Below, piece by piece: positions 35,379 through 43,432 of a stretch of 64,000 nt of DNA. This stretch comes from Senimuribacter sp049852125. Lineage in GTDB: Bacteria > Bacillota > Clostridia > Peptostreptococcales > Anaerovoracaceae. Every line of letters begins with the position of its first letter. Positions within the stretch are counted from its first letter, which is position 1. Both the position numbers and the translations under genes were made by a program. Where the stretch lies: contig NZ_CP187532.1 in the NCBI RefSeq assembly GCF_049852125.1, forward strand, positions 2,046,001 through 2,110,000. The letters are read 5' to 3'. The notes beneath the pieces are model-generated. The model had not been told where the DNA came from. It searched no databases and saw only the letters and a program-made list of their open reading frames with translations.

Positions 35379-36217
35379 CTCTCAAGCTCCTTTACTAGTT
35401 CCTCATAATTTCTTTCCGGATGTTTCCTCTCAGCCAGCTCAATAAGCTGTTTCGACAACGCAATATATACGCCGCGATACGGTTCGTCTAAAACCTCCAA
35501 ATGCCTGCGCAGCGTACCCGCGTCGCCGCGTTCCACCGGTCCTGTTAAAGCCTTTTCTGGTCCGACTGCCGCGATTTTCAACGCGTTTCCCTCGATCAAA
35601 GGGGCCAGCGCCGCAGCTGCGTCTTCAGAGCTAAAGCCGCACGACATGAGAAGCCGCGCGCCCATATCCGCCAAAGCCGCCATCTGATTGCTAACCATAA
35701 CGGCCGCCGCATGATACAGCGTCTTCTTGTCTGTTTCGATAGAAACCACCCTGTTCCCCATGGAGGCAAAGGCCTGCCGCATTTCCTCCAAGTGATCAGG
35801 ACTGCCCTCTATTGCAAAATACGCCTTAGACAACTCTTTCCACGACTGGTATTTATCACTGACTGCGTAGAGTGGATGGACAGAATAGCTGTATGCGCCC
35901 ATTTCTTCGGCATCAAAAAAAACGGCCGATGAAATCGAACCGCTGCAATGACATATATTCTTTCCTTTTACCTGCAGATTGCGCATGTCATCCCAAATCT
36001 CACTGATCGTACCGTCAGGTACTGTGACAAATAGGGTATCACTGTCGTTTATAATATCTGCTAAATTCTCATAGTATCCGCTGCCCGTAAAAGCAGCCGC
36101 TTCCTTTGCTGACGCCGCGCTTCTACTGTAATAGCCCGTAATTGCCGCGCCGCCTTCCGCCAGATACTTACCCAGAGAGAAGCCTACCTTTCCGGCTCCA
36201 ATAAAACCTGCTCTCAT
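35375..36217 (-). CDS. Rossmann-fold dehydrogenase-like protein with DUF2520, in the pan operon
   Basis: A 280-residue protein: an N-terminal NAD(P)-binding domain (MRAGFIGAGKVGFSLGKYL; LFVTVPDGTISEIWDD) and a helical C-terminal DUF2520 domain (LYHAAAVMVSNQMAALADMG). It starts the panB-panC-panD operon, which otherwise lacks ketopantoate reductase (panE). The placement suggests it performs or assists the NADPH reduction of ketopantoate; this is inference from context. ATG 36217 follows TTGGAGGTGG; a longer frame upstream has no ribosome site. Confidence 0.85.
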   Translation of the reverse strand: MRAGFIGAGKVGFSLGKYLAEGGAAITGYYSRSAASAKEAAAFTGSGYYENLADIINDSDTLFVTVPDGTISEIWDDMRNLQVKGKNICHCSGSISSAVFFDAEEMGAYSYSVHPLYAVSDKYQSWKELSKAYFAIEGSPDHLEEMRQAFASMGNRVVSIETDKKTLYHAAAVMVSNQMAALADMGARLLMSCGFSSEDAAAALAPLIEGNALKIAAVGPEKALTGPVERGDAGTLRRHLEVLDEPYRGVYIALSKQLIELAERKHPERNYEELVKELER

Positions 36218-36410
36218 ATCTACCACCTCCAAACACAGAGGATGATACCTGAGCAATCCTTTCCTTTGGTGCCGCTCCGTATGATACAGCCCAAAAGCCA
36301 GAGTAAAAGTGTATATAAATATATGGTACAGCTTCATTTCGAATGCCATCCACAGTTAATATACCACGGTTAACGCGATTTGTACAGAGTAATTTTTTAC
36401 ACTTGGAATA

Positions 36411-37325
36411 TCAATAATTCTGCCAACGAATTGCCTTTCTGGCAAGCCACGTAGTCAAAGAGGATAAAAGCGTTACAACCAGTCCAACTACAATAATTCC
36501 GGCGACAACCTTCGTATAATTCCCGTAAGTGTTATAATTTACAATATAATAGCCCATACCCACCGTAGATCCCATCATTTCCGCAAAGGTCAGCATCATG
36601 ACGGCCGTAGTCAGCGTCACCTTCAGGCCCTTTATAATGCCCGGCCAGGTGTAGGGCAACAGAATCTGAAAGATCATGGCGCTGCCGGAAAGCTCAAGGG
36701 TTCTGGCAGAATCAATGATATTCTTATCTATGGATTCCACAGATAGAATTGTTTTTAGAAAGCAGGGCCAGAAAATTCCCAGCAGAATCACCACTACTGA
36801 CGCGCTGCGAAAAGTGGGCATAATGGCAATCACATAGGGCGCGAACACAATAGAAGGAATCGGCGCTAATACATTAGCGATAGGGTAAAACACTTCTTTT
36901 AAGCCGCGGTACCATCCGCAGATCAGGCCCAGCAGAGTTCCCAGAACTAACCCGCAGATTACGCCGACTGCTAACAATTCCAGTGATGACAGCACGCCCT
37001 CCGCCATCTCTAAACAGTCAGAACGGAAAACATGAAAAACATTTTCCGGCGCCGGCGCCAGCACTGGATGACACAGATCTAATTTCGTCACCAGAATATC
37101 CCACACCAAAAGAAGCCCCCACAAAATGGATACAACTCCGGAGGCGGATCCTCTTTTTTCCCGATACCGTACTATACGACAAAGATAAATGCCTTCCATT
37201 AAAGCCATGGCGGCCAACATTGCCTGCGGTCCAGCAGTGTCCTTCTTCCCTGGTAATAACACGCAGATTATCAAAAGACTCAACAGCAGATGACTGACGG
37301 CGATAGACAGCTGTTTTTTGTTCAT
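36411..37325 (-). CDS. ABC transporter permease, SsuC/TauC type
   Basis: A 304-residue membrane protein with about seven hydrophobic helices and a binding-protein-dependent permease core (GLVLGTLLGLICGWYRGLKE; IIDSARTLELSGSAMIFQIL, the ATPase-contact region). ATG 37325 overlaps the ATPase stop by 4 bp. The NitT/TauT class carries nitrate, sulfonates, taurine or thiamine precursors, and the substrate cannot be named here. It is the last gene of the three-gene transporter operon. Confidence 0.88.
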   Translation of the reverse strand: MNKKQLSIAVSHLLLSLLIICVLLPGKKDTAGPQAMLAAMALMEGIYLCRIVRYREKRGSASGVVSILWGLLLVWDILVTKLDLCHPVLAPAPENVFHVFRSDCLEMAEGVLSSLELLAVGVICGLVLGTLLGLICGWYRGLKEVFYPIANVLAPIPSIVFAPYVIAIMPTFRSASVVVILLGIFWPCFLKTILSVESIDKNIIDSARTLELSGSAMIFQILLPYTWPGIIKGLKVTLTTAVMMLTFAEMMGSTVGMGYYIVNYNTYGNYTKVVAGIIVVGLVVTLLSSLTTWLARKAIRWQNY

Positions 37326-38059
37326 TGATACCACCCCGCCAATTCTTCCTTCAGCGCCAGGCAAGCCGCCTCTCCTCGCTCCTGACTACAGCAACAATTA
37401 ATGGCCTCGTCAATTCGTTTCTCTTTTTCAATCGCTCCGTCTTTCAAAAATACAATTCTGCTTGCCATAATCATCGCTTCCTCTAAATCATGCGTTACAA
37501 AGATAACAGTCTTTCCGCTCTCTTTCCATAGCTCCTGCAAAAGCATCTGCAGTTCTCTGCGAATCTTCGTATCAAGAGCGCCAAACGGTTCGTCAAGCAG
37601 CAGATACGGCGCATCCATAGCAAGCGCTCTCGCGATAGCGGTACGCTGGCGCATACCGCCGGATAATTGATATGGATAGCTTTCCGCCGCCTGTGCCAGT
37701 CCTGCCTTAGCCAAAAAATACGATGCTCGCTCCTTGGCCTGTTCTCTGTTGAATCTTTTGGTCTTCATCACGGCAAATACTACATTTTCCTTCACGGTTA
37801 GCCACGGAAACAGAGAATACTGCTGAAACACAATAGTTCTGTCTACAGATGGCCCTGTAACAGCCTTTTCATCTACCGTAATATGTCCGCCGGAAGGAAA
37901 ATCAAGCCCTGCCGTTAAACGCAGCAGGGTTGATTTTCCGCATCCGGAGTGACCTATAATACAGAGAAATTCTCCGTCCTCAACGGTTAGATCTAAATGC
38001 TCCAGCACATATTTATCGCTTTGGGGATAGGCGAAGGTTACGCCGTCAAACTTTATCAT
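37322..38059 (-). CDS. ABC transporter ATPase, SsuB/TauB type
   Basis: A 245-residue ATPase: Walker A GHSGCGKST, Q-loop VFQQYSLFPWLTV, signature LSGGMRQR, Walker B LLLDEPFGALD and switch FVTHDLEEA. The QQYSLFPW loop is usual in the nitrate/taurine class. It overlaps both neighbours by 4 bp. Confidence 0.93.
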   Translation of the reverse strand: MIKFDGVTFAYPQSDKYVLEHLDLTVEDGEFLCIIGHSGCGKSTLLRLTAGLDFPSGGHITVDEKAVTGPSVDRTIVFQQYSLFPWLTVKENVVFAVMKTKRFNREQAKERASYFLAKAGLAQAAESYPYQLSGGMRQRTAIARALAMDAPYLLLDEPFGALDTKIRRELQMLLQELWKESGKTVIFVTHDLEEAMIMASRIVFLKDGAIEKEKRIDEAINCCCSQERGEAACLALKEELAGWYQ

Positions 38060-39132
38060 CGATTATTTCCCTCAAATTCCTTCAGTAGCTTCTCATAGAT
38101 TTCTTTATCTTTTCCTTCTTCTATCAGGGCCTTTAACGCGTCCTCGTAAATAGAGGTATCGATATAGTCGTTAATATCATATTCTGTTCCGGCGTCAATA
38201 TCGCCGTTACCCTTCATTACCTCGTAGAAGTCGGATACCTTCTTCTTATTCGGATCTAAAGATACGATCATAGCGTTATCGTAAGTATCTGTTCCGTAAA
38301 GGATCGCCTCGACATACGCTTCATCCTGACCGCAATACGCAGCCAAAGTCGCTAATGTTGTTTCCTTATCATTGAGATATGTAGCATATGCGCGAAGCGC
38401 CGCCATTTCAAATCTCACCAGCGCGTCTCTCTTTTCGTTGACAGCCGTTCTGGATGCGGTCTGTCTGCAGCAAGGGAAATCACTCTCAAAATCTCCAACC
38501 TGAAACGCCACATACGCGCCGCCCTGTTCCGCTACATAACCGAAACCGCTGTTAACCATACCGATATCGGTTTCGCCCTTTTTCACAGCCTCAACAATAG
38601 ACTGCTGTGAATCCATATAGATAAACTCCGCGTTGACACCTGCCTCGCGCAATAATCCTTTCAGCACCATGTGTCCGGTCTCCATACGGAAACAAGCTAT
38701 TTTCTTTCCTTCAAACTGAGACAGTTCAGTATACTTCTCATCCTTTGCCGTAACGCCTTCACTTCCCTCGGAAATCGTGCCGCCAAAAATCACTACGTCT
38801 GTCCCCTGGGAAATAAAGCTGCAGCTTGGAATTACGCCGTAAGGCAAAATATCCAGCTTATCCATGCTGACCGCGGTCAATCCATCAGGCAGTGAGTTGA
38901 CTTTCTCAAACTGCACATCCAGATTTTCATCCTCAAAATATCCGAGCTCCTTCGCCATAATAATGCAGGCCGTTTTGATATCTTTACCTATCATACCCAC
39001 CTTCAGAGTCACCGGCTCTGTCTGCTCCGTATTGGCGTCTTTCTGATCATCGCTGCTGCATCCGCTGAAGATTCCCCCCAGCGAAAAGATCATTGCTGCA
39101 CAAAGGGTTATTATCAGTAATCTCTTTTTCAT
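38056..39132 (-). CDS. ABC transporter substrate-binding lipoprotein, NMT1/SsuA type
   Basis: A 358-residue protein with a lipoprotein signal (hydrophobic residues 4-23, lipobox region IFSGC, Cys at 25) and an acidic Ser/Asp linker. The NMT1/SsuA-like domain is marked by CIIMAKELGYFEDENLDVQF and SQFEGKKIACFRMETGHMV. It delivers substrate to the SsuBC-like pair encoded downstream with 4-bp overlaps. No riboswitch or metabolic gene nearby identifies the ligand. Confidence 0.9.
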   Translation of the reverse strand: MKKRLLIITLCAAMIFSLGGIFSGCSSDDQKDANTEQTEPVTLKVGMIGKDIKTACIIMAKELGYFEDENLDVQFEKVNSLPDGLTAVSMDKLDILPYGVIPSCSFISQGTDVVIFGGTISEGSEGVTAKDEKYTELSQFEGKKIACFRMETGHMVLKGLLREAGVNAEFIYMDSQQSIVEAVKKGETDIGMVNSGFGYVAEQGGAYVAFQVGDFESDFPCCRQTASRTAVNEKRDALVRFEMAALRAYATYLNDKETTLATLAAYCGQDEAYVEAILYGTDTYDNAMIVSLDPNKKKVSDFYEVMKGNGDIDAGTEYDINDYIDTSIYEDALKALIEEGKDKEIYEKLLKEFEGNNR

Positions 39133-39202
39133 TCCTTCATTCCTCCATGATTTCGTTTCTAATTTTTAGTCACAATGTATTGGATTTCATCTATTACATG
39201 AG

Positions 39203-39231
39203 ATCGTACCATTGTAGTTTTTCAAAATCAA
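39203..39231 (-). promoter_or_regulatory. Possible promoter of the SsuABC-like operon
   Basis: Minus-strand TTGATT (39231-39226), a 17-bp spacer and TACGAT (39208-39203), about 70 bases before the lipoprotein gene. A nearby TTTACC-AC-GGTAAA palindrome at 39288-39301 overlaps the end of the next gene and may be an operator or a weak terminator. Confidence 0.4.
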
Positions 39232-39297
39232 TAGGACAAAGTCAACTACTTGAAATACTCCAAAAAAACAAAAAAAATTTACCACGGTAAAATCCGC

Positions 39298-39522
39298 TCA
39301 AATCCTTTCCACCTTTGCTGTCTGCTTCAGCAGCAGCCGTTCCTCCTCCGTCAGCTTCATCGTCACCATCAGCCTCTCTAATGTTTCTGTATCCAATACA
39401 AAATCAGGCTCCGTACACAGCCTGGTAAAGTCCTCTTTTCCAATACCGCTCTGACTAAATGTAATTTGACCGGAAGCAATCTTTTCATCATAAATTTTGA
39501 AAAATGCCTGTTTAAAATTCAT
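39298..39522 (-). CDS. Small protein of unknown function (74 residues) downstream of the M16-like peptidase
   Basis: A 74-residue soluble, mostly helical protein starting MNFKQAFFKIYDEKIASGQI and ending in a charged helix (EEERLLLKQTAKVERI). I do not recognise the family; the pattern could be a small regulatory or adaptor protein. ATG 39522 follows AGGTGG by 5 bases. It begins 9 bases after the peptidase stop, so it is cotranscribed. Confidence 0.65.
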   Translation of the reverse strand: MNFKQAFFKIYDEKIASGQITFSQSGIGKEDFTRLCTEPDFVLDTETLERLMVTMKLTEEERLLLKQTAKVERI

Positions 39523-39531
39523 ATTTTCCAC

Positions 39532-40797
39532 CTACCTTCCAAATATCTGCCGGATTTTCTGCAGATCGATTTTCTTCTTGTTTCCTTTCAGGCTCAGCAC
39601 CAAATTATCTGTTGTAAAAACCTCCGCCGCTATCTCAGAAAGCCGCTCTGGCGTTACCGTTAAGAAAGCCTCCCTGCTTTCTTCTATGCTTTTCTCGCCG
39701 CCGTTCATGATATGACTTTCGTAGGCGCGCTGCCAATTAAAGTTTTCATTATCGTCATAAATCATATAGGCGTTATCCGTATATTCAGGAAGAACCAGAG
39801 CGAGCCTGTCGGCCATATTATCACACAGCGCCGCCAAACCGCTTAAGACCACCTGTATCGAGCTGTACAAATCCTTCGGCGATACTTCATAGGAAAAATA
39901 CATCCGGCCAATATTGCTGTATTTTTCCAGTGTACTGGTATAACTGTAGATCATACCTCTCTTTTCCGAAAGCTCCTGATGCATCATGGAATTTTCCCCC
40001 GAAAACAGAACGTCATACAGCAGCGCAAGCTCTGCTCCGCTGTACCGTTCTGTCACCAAATCATAAGAAAACTGAATCATAGTATAGGCGCTTTGTTTTA
40101 CATCGATCAAAAGGTTTCTCCTGCCGAAGCCCTCCGGCGTCAGCGCGCAATTGTCCCGACGGACGCCCTTTGATAGAGTTCCTATGGTCTCCACCCGCCG
40201 CGCAAACCCAGTTAGTTCCGGCATACCGACGCAGCCGGTCACATAGAAAAACAGATTGCCCGGGCAAAAAATGCTACTGTGATATGCGGCAAGCTTCTTT
40301 CTTGTGAAAGCGCTGACATTGCCTTTCGTACCTAAAATGGTATTTTTCAGCGGGGTATTCTTCCAACAAAGCGCGCCTGCGAAATAATCCAGACTTTTAA
40401 AATCCTCGGCCTCTCGAATCTCGGCTTTGACGCGCTGTTGTTCTGTTCGTACCTCCTCTGACGGTAAAGTCAACGGATCAAAGGCTCTCAGTAAAATTTC
40501 TGCGGCTTCGTCAAAATGCTGCGGCGCGCCAACGACGTACAACTGTATGAATTCTTTATACGTAGCTCCGTTAAAGTAGAGCCCCAGCTGGTCTAATCGC
40601 CGGTACAAATCGCCGTTCATTCTGTAATTGATATTGCGGAACAGAACATGCTCGAGAAAATGGGTAATCCCATTTTCAGAATCCGACTCGTACAACGCGC
40701 CCGCTCTAACATACAACGACAGGCAGAAACTATGGGTATGCCTGTTAGGGTAACTGTAAATTTCTATTTGATTTTCCGTTAATATTTTCTTCTCCAT
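39532..40797 (-). CDS. M16 (insulinase-like) zinc metallopeptidase
   Basis: A 421-residue protein with the inverted zinc motif HFLEH (in GITHFLEHVLFRN, about residues 44-56), the downstream Glu region (EVRTEQQRVKAEIREAEDF), and a second LuxS/M16-like half from about residue 170. The single-copy length fits the small two-domain M16 processing peptidases of Bacillota. ATG 40797 follows GGCGAGGG. Its position 22 bp after dtd and before the 74-residue gene gives no clear substrate. Confidence 0.88.
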   Translation of the reverse strand: MEKKILTENQIEIYSYPNRHTHSFCLSLYVRAGALYESDSENGITHFLEHVLFRNINYRMNGDLYRRLDQLGLYFNGATYKEFIQLYVVGAPQHFDEAAEILLRAFDPLTLPSEEVRTEQQRVKAEIREAEDFKSLDYFAGALCWKNTPLKNTILGTKGNVSAFTRKKLAAYHSSIFCPGNLFFYVTGCVGMPELTGFARRVETIGTLSKGVRRDNCALTPEGFGRRNLLIDVKQSAYTMIQFSYDLVTERYSGAELALLYDVLFSGENSMMHQELSEKRGMIYSYTSTLEKYSNIGRMYFSYEVSPKDLYSSIQVVLSGLAALCDNMADRLALVLPEYTDNAYMIYDDNENFNWQRAYESHIMNGGEKSIEESREAFLTVTPERLSEIAAEVFTTDNLVLSLKGNKKKIDLQKIRQIFGR

Positions 40798-40819
40798 ATC
40801 CCTCGCCTTCAAACGCGTT

Positions 40820-41266
40820 CTATAAAAGCGTTTCGTCAAAAATAATAGTAAACGGACCATCGTTTAACAAGGACACCTTCATCTCCGCGCCAAACTGTCC
40901 GGTCTCAACTACTGGTACTACTTTGCGACATTCCTCTACAATGTAATCATACAAGGCTTCGGCTTGATCCGGCGCTCCCGCGTCTACAAAGCTGGGCCGA
41001 TTGCCCTTCCTGCAATTGGCATATAACGTAAACTGGGAAATCAACAGCAGCTGGCCGTCTACATCCTTTAGCGACAGATTTGTCTTTCCGTTTTCATCCT
41101 CAAAGATTCTGAGGCCCAAAAGCTTTTTAATATATTTATCCGCAATTTCCTTTGTATCGCCTTTTCCTACGCCGATCAGCACCAGAAAACCATTGTCAAT
41201 CCGGCCTTTTACGGTGCCTTCAATTTCCACTGATGCTTCTGTAACTCTCTGTATAACAAATTTCAT
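40820..41266 (-). CDS. dtd: D-aminoacyl-tRNA deacylase
   Basis: A 148-residue enzyme that hydrolyses D-aminoacyl-tRNAs (and Gly-tRNA-Ala), protecting translation. It starts MKFVIQRVTEASVEIEG. LLISQFTLYANCRKGNRPSF contains the catalytic SQFTLY segment, and the C-terminal NDGPFTIIFDE resembles the GP-motif region (family NxGPVT). It has its own promoter and GGAGGA ribosome site. Confidence 0.96.
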   Translation of the reverse strand: MKFVIQRVTEASVEIEGTVKGRIDNGFLVLIGVGKGDTKEIADKYIKKLLGLRIFEDENGKTNLSLKDVDGQLLLISQFTLYANCRKGNRPSFVDAGAPDQAEALYDYIVEECRKVVPVVETGQFGAEMKVSLLNDGPFTIIFDETLL

Positions 41267-41300
41267 TTGATTCCTCCAATTTGATTTCTGATCTTCAAGT

Positions 41301-41329
41301 ATTCTACCACAATAAGCCCTTTACGCCAA
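41301..41329 (-). promoter_or_regulatory. Promoter of dtd
   Basis: Minus-strand TTGGCG (41329-41324), a 17-bp spacer and TAGAAT (41306-41301), about 35 bases upstream of the dtd start. Confidence 0.6.
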
Positions 41330-41415
41330 GAGAAAGAAATACAATCTGTCAACCAGTCACAAAATGGCGATTATCTACATAGTATAGAATATCTTACTGT
41401 GAAAGGGGTTTTATT

Positions 41416-41793
41416 TTGAATAGCAGAAGAGAGCCTTATATCGGCATGCCGATCGTCCTCGGCGAGTACAACCCAATGTGCTGCAATCCTGCTGACAGGC
41501 CACAGAGACCGGTTCCGCCGCCTAACCCGCCGCAAACACCGCCGCCTATGCCTGAACCACCGCAGGAGCCGCCGCAAACACCGCCGCCTAATCCGCCGCA
41601 GGGACCAGACATTGAACCTAACCCGCAGCCGCCGCAAATGCCGCCGCAGCAGCCTATGGTTCTTGCTATGGCATATGTTCCATGGCAAAAATGGCAGCAG
41701 CCTTATGATTACGAGAAAGGCCTTGAAACAGGAACGATCTTCCCAGATCTGAATTTACCTTTCTTAGGATATCAGGGAGGTATGAAACGATGA
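41416..41793 (+). CDS. cotJA: Spore coat protein CotJA with long proline-rich insertion
   Basis: A 125-residue protein starting at TTG 41416, eight bases after AAAGGGG. The C-terminal 45 residues (MVLAMAYVPWQKWQQPYDYE; GTIFPDLNLPFLGYQGG) are the CotJA domain. Residues 29-80 are a proline-rich tract built of PPNPPQ / PPQTPPP units, much longer than in the usual CotJA of about 80 residues. CotJA recruits CotJC into the inner spore coat. It overlaps cotJB by 4 bp. Confidence 0.88.
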   Translation: MNSRREPYIGMPIVLGEYNPMCCNPADRPQRPVPPPNPPQTPPPMPEPPQEPPQTPPPNPPQGPDIEPNPQPPQMPPQQPMVLAMAYVPWQKWQQPYDYEKGLETGTIFPDLNLPFLGYQGGMKR

Positions 41794-42038
41794 CCAGAGC
41801 AGAAGCCATGAGAGCCGTACAGATGTACGACTTCGCTATGAAAGACACAGAGCTGTTCCTCGACACGCATCCCAACAATGAAGCAGCGCTTGCCTTCTAC
41901 AACGATACCAGAGAAAAGGCGCTTGCCGCGATAGAAGAATATGAGGAACAGTTCGGTCCTCTCACCGCGTCAGACACCGATGTAAATCAAGGATGGACCT
42001 GGGTAGAAACACCTTGGCCATGGGAAATGGAGGATTAA
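41790..42038 (+). CDS. cotJB: Spore coat protein CotJB
   Basis: An 82-residue protein: MQAVQMYDFAMKDTELFLDTHPNNEAALAF-type pattern (here AVQMYDFAMKDTELFLDTHP), ending in WTWVETPWPWEMED. CotJB proteins end in a WxWxxxPWPWE segment. It is the middle gene of cotJABC; its stop is separated from the cotJC start by one base. Confidence 0.93.
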   Translation: MTRAEAMRAVQMYDFAMKDTELFLDTHPNNEAALAFYNDTREKALAAIEEYEEQFGPLTASDTDVNQGWTWVETPWPWEMED

Positions 42039-42039
42039 T

Positions 42040-42639
42040 ATGTGGACCTATGAAAAGAAACTACAATACCCTGTAAAAATCAAAAATCCAAATCCGGCTA
42101 TGGCCAAATTCATCATCACGCAATACGGCGGCCCTGATGGTGAACTCGCCGCATCCTTACGTTATCTTTCTCAGAGATATTCTATGCCATACCGGCAGGT
42201 TGCCGGCGTGCTTACGGATATCGGCAGTGAAGAATTGGCCCACTTTGAGATGATTGCAGCGATCGTCCATCAGTTGACCAGAAACATGACCATCGATCAG
42301 ATCAAAGAGGCCGGATTCGAACCGTATTTCGTAGATCATACAGCAGGTATTTATCCGCAGGCCGCCGCAGGTTTCCCATTTACAGCCGCCTGCCTGCAGT
42401 CAAAGGGCGACGCCATTACAGATCTCTGTGAAGATATGGCTGCCGAACAGAAAGCCAGAACAACCTACGACAATATTTTGCGTATGGTTGATGATCCTGA
42501 CGTAATTGATCCGATCAGGTTTCTCCGTCAGAGAGAAATCGTCCACTTCCAGAGATTCGGTGAAGCGCTGAGAATCGTCCAGGATAATCTGGATTCTAAG
42601 AACTTCTATGCCTTCAATCCGGAATTTGATATGAAATAA
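42040..42639 (+). CDS. cotJC: Spore coat protein CotJC, manganese catalase family
   Basis: A 199-residue ferritin-like protein of the Mn-catalase family. AKFIITQYGGPDGELAASLR, IGSEELAHFEMIAAIVHQL (metal-binding Glu/His) and RFLRQREIVHFQRFGEAL (second Glu/His set) carry the dinuclear-metal ligands. It is a spore coat enzyme assembled with CotJA and CotJB, likely protecting against peroxide. A hairpin terminator follows. Confidence 0.95.
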   Translation: MWTYEKKLQYPVKIKNPNPAMAKFIITQYGGPDGELAASLRYLSQRYSMPYRQVAGVLTDIGSEELAHFEMIAAIVHQLTRNMTIDQIKEAGFEPYFVDHTAGIYPQAAAGFPFTAACLQSKGDAITDLCEDMAAEQKARTTYDNILRMVDDPDVIDPIRFLRQREIVHFQRFGEALRIVQDNLDSKNFYAFNPEFDMK

Positions 42640-42664
42640 GCGATTTTATTTCCTGTTAAAAATC

Positions 42665-42710
42665 AACAGACATCGGCTGCCGGACTTCATTCCGTTTGCC
42701 GATGTCTGTT
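42665..42710. terminator. Bidirectional terminator between cotJC and the DUF1836 gene
   Basis: An 11-bp stem CAGACATCGGC/GCCGATGTCTG with an inner CGGA/TCCG pairing, between convergent genes. Confidence 0.8.
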
Positions 42711-42722
42711 ATTCCTATAGCT

Positions 42723-43301
42723 TTATTCTTCCTTCCCTTTGTTGACGTCCAACAGCTTCAAGATTTCCTTGCACGCCAACATCTGTCCATAGCTGGAAAC
42801 TGCCAGCTGTAAAGCCTGCTGCGCCATCTGCTCCTCAGTAGCATCCACATCAATATCCGCGGCGATCCTGCCAAATTCACTGTCCAAAATATTCTTATAG
42901 TTAGAATAAAAGTCTTCTATCTCTCTGTGATCCATCTGATTCTGCAGCAGGATACCGGTCTCTCCCACACTGAGCACCTGCTTCAGCAAGCAAATCGCCG
43001 TCAGATAACCGATATGCTCTCGATTATATCTCTTGCCCTTTGCTCTCGGCAGCAAACCGCTTTTAATGTAATTATTGATCATAGCGGAAGTCAGGGTTTC
43101 CTCACCGTTCGGTTCTAAGCCGATATGCTGACGTCCCATATAGCTGATAACCTGGTCCATATACAAATCAATATCAGGAATCTGTTCCCACGCCTCAGGT
43201 CTGCGTGATGTAAGCCTGTCCCTTAACGCCGCAAGCCTCTCCTGTAAAACCATCTCTGTCCGGGAACAGTCCTCTTTTCTATTTTTTTCACGTTTATCCA
43301 T
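42723..43301 (-). CDS. DUF1836 protein, MerR-like helix-turn-helix regulator candidate
   Basis: A 192-residue protein. Residues about 65-105 carry a winged-helix type region, SAMINNYIKSGLLPRAKGKR followed by YNREHIGYLTAICLLKQVLS, as in DUF1836 and MerR-like DNA-binding proteins. The C-terminal half is helical (DHREIEDFYSNYKNILDSE). The role of the family is undefined. Directly upstream lies a 55-bp near-perfect palindrome with promoter elements, which may be its own operator. Confidence 0.82.
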   Translation of the reverse strand: MDKREKNRKEDCSRTEMVLQERLAALRDRLTSRRPEAWEQIPDIDLYMDQVISYMGRQHIGLEPNGEETLTSAMINNYIKSGLLPRAKGKRYNREHIGYLTAICLLKQVLSVGETGILLQNQMDHREIEDFYSNYKNILDSEFGRIAADIDVDATEEQMAQQALQLAVSSYGQMLACKEILKLLDVNKGKEE

Positions 43302-43357
43302 AAATTCACCTCATAAGTGAGATTATAGACCTTTTTCTCTTTTTTTGCAACAACACA

Positions 43358-43422
43358 TTGACATTTTCATCACCATAAAATATAATATTGAATATCATAT
43401 TTTATGGTGATGAAAATCAAAC
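43358..43422. promoter_or_regulatory. 55-bp near-perfect palindrome overlapping promoters on both strands
   Basis: Perfect 21-bp arms at 43363-43383 and 43397-43417 surround a 13-base centre that is itself nearly palindromic (only 43384/43396 fails to pair), centred on G43390. The plus strand holds an ideal promoter: TTGACA at 43358-43363, 17 bp, TATAAT at 43381-43386. The minus strand holds the mirrored weaker GTTTGA and TATGAT, also 17 bp apart, facing the DUF1836 gene 78 bases away. It lies 15 bases past the pdaA stop and lacks a U-run, so a terminator role is less likely. Confidence 0.75.
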
Positions 43423-43432
43423 AGGTCGGAAT

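Noticed and set aside
41340..41400. SigmaE promoter upstream of cotJA (GTCACAAA, 14 bp, CATAGTAT)
   Set aside because: Spacing fits but both boxes match the consensus poorly; not strong enough to list as a feature.
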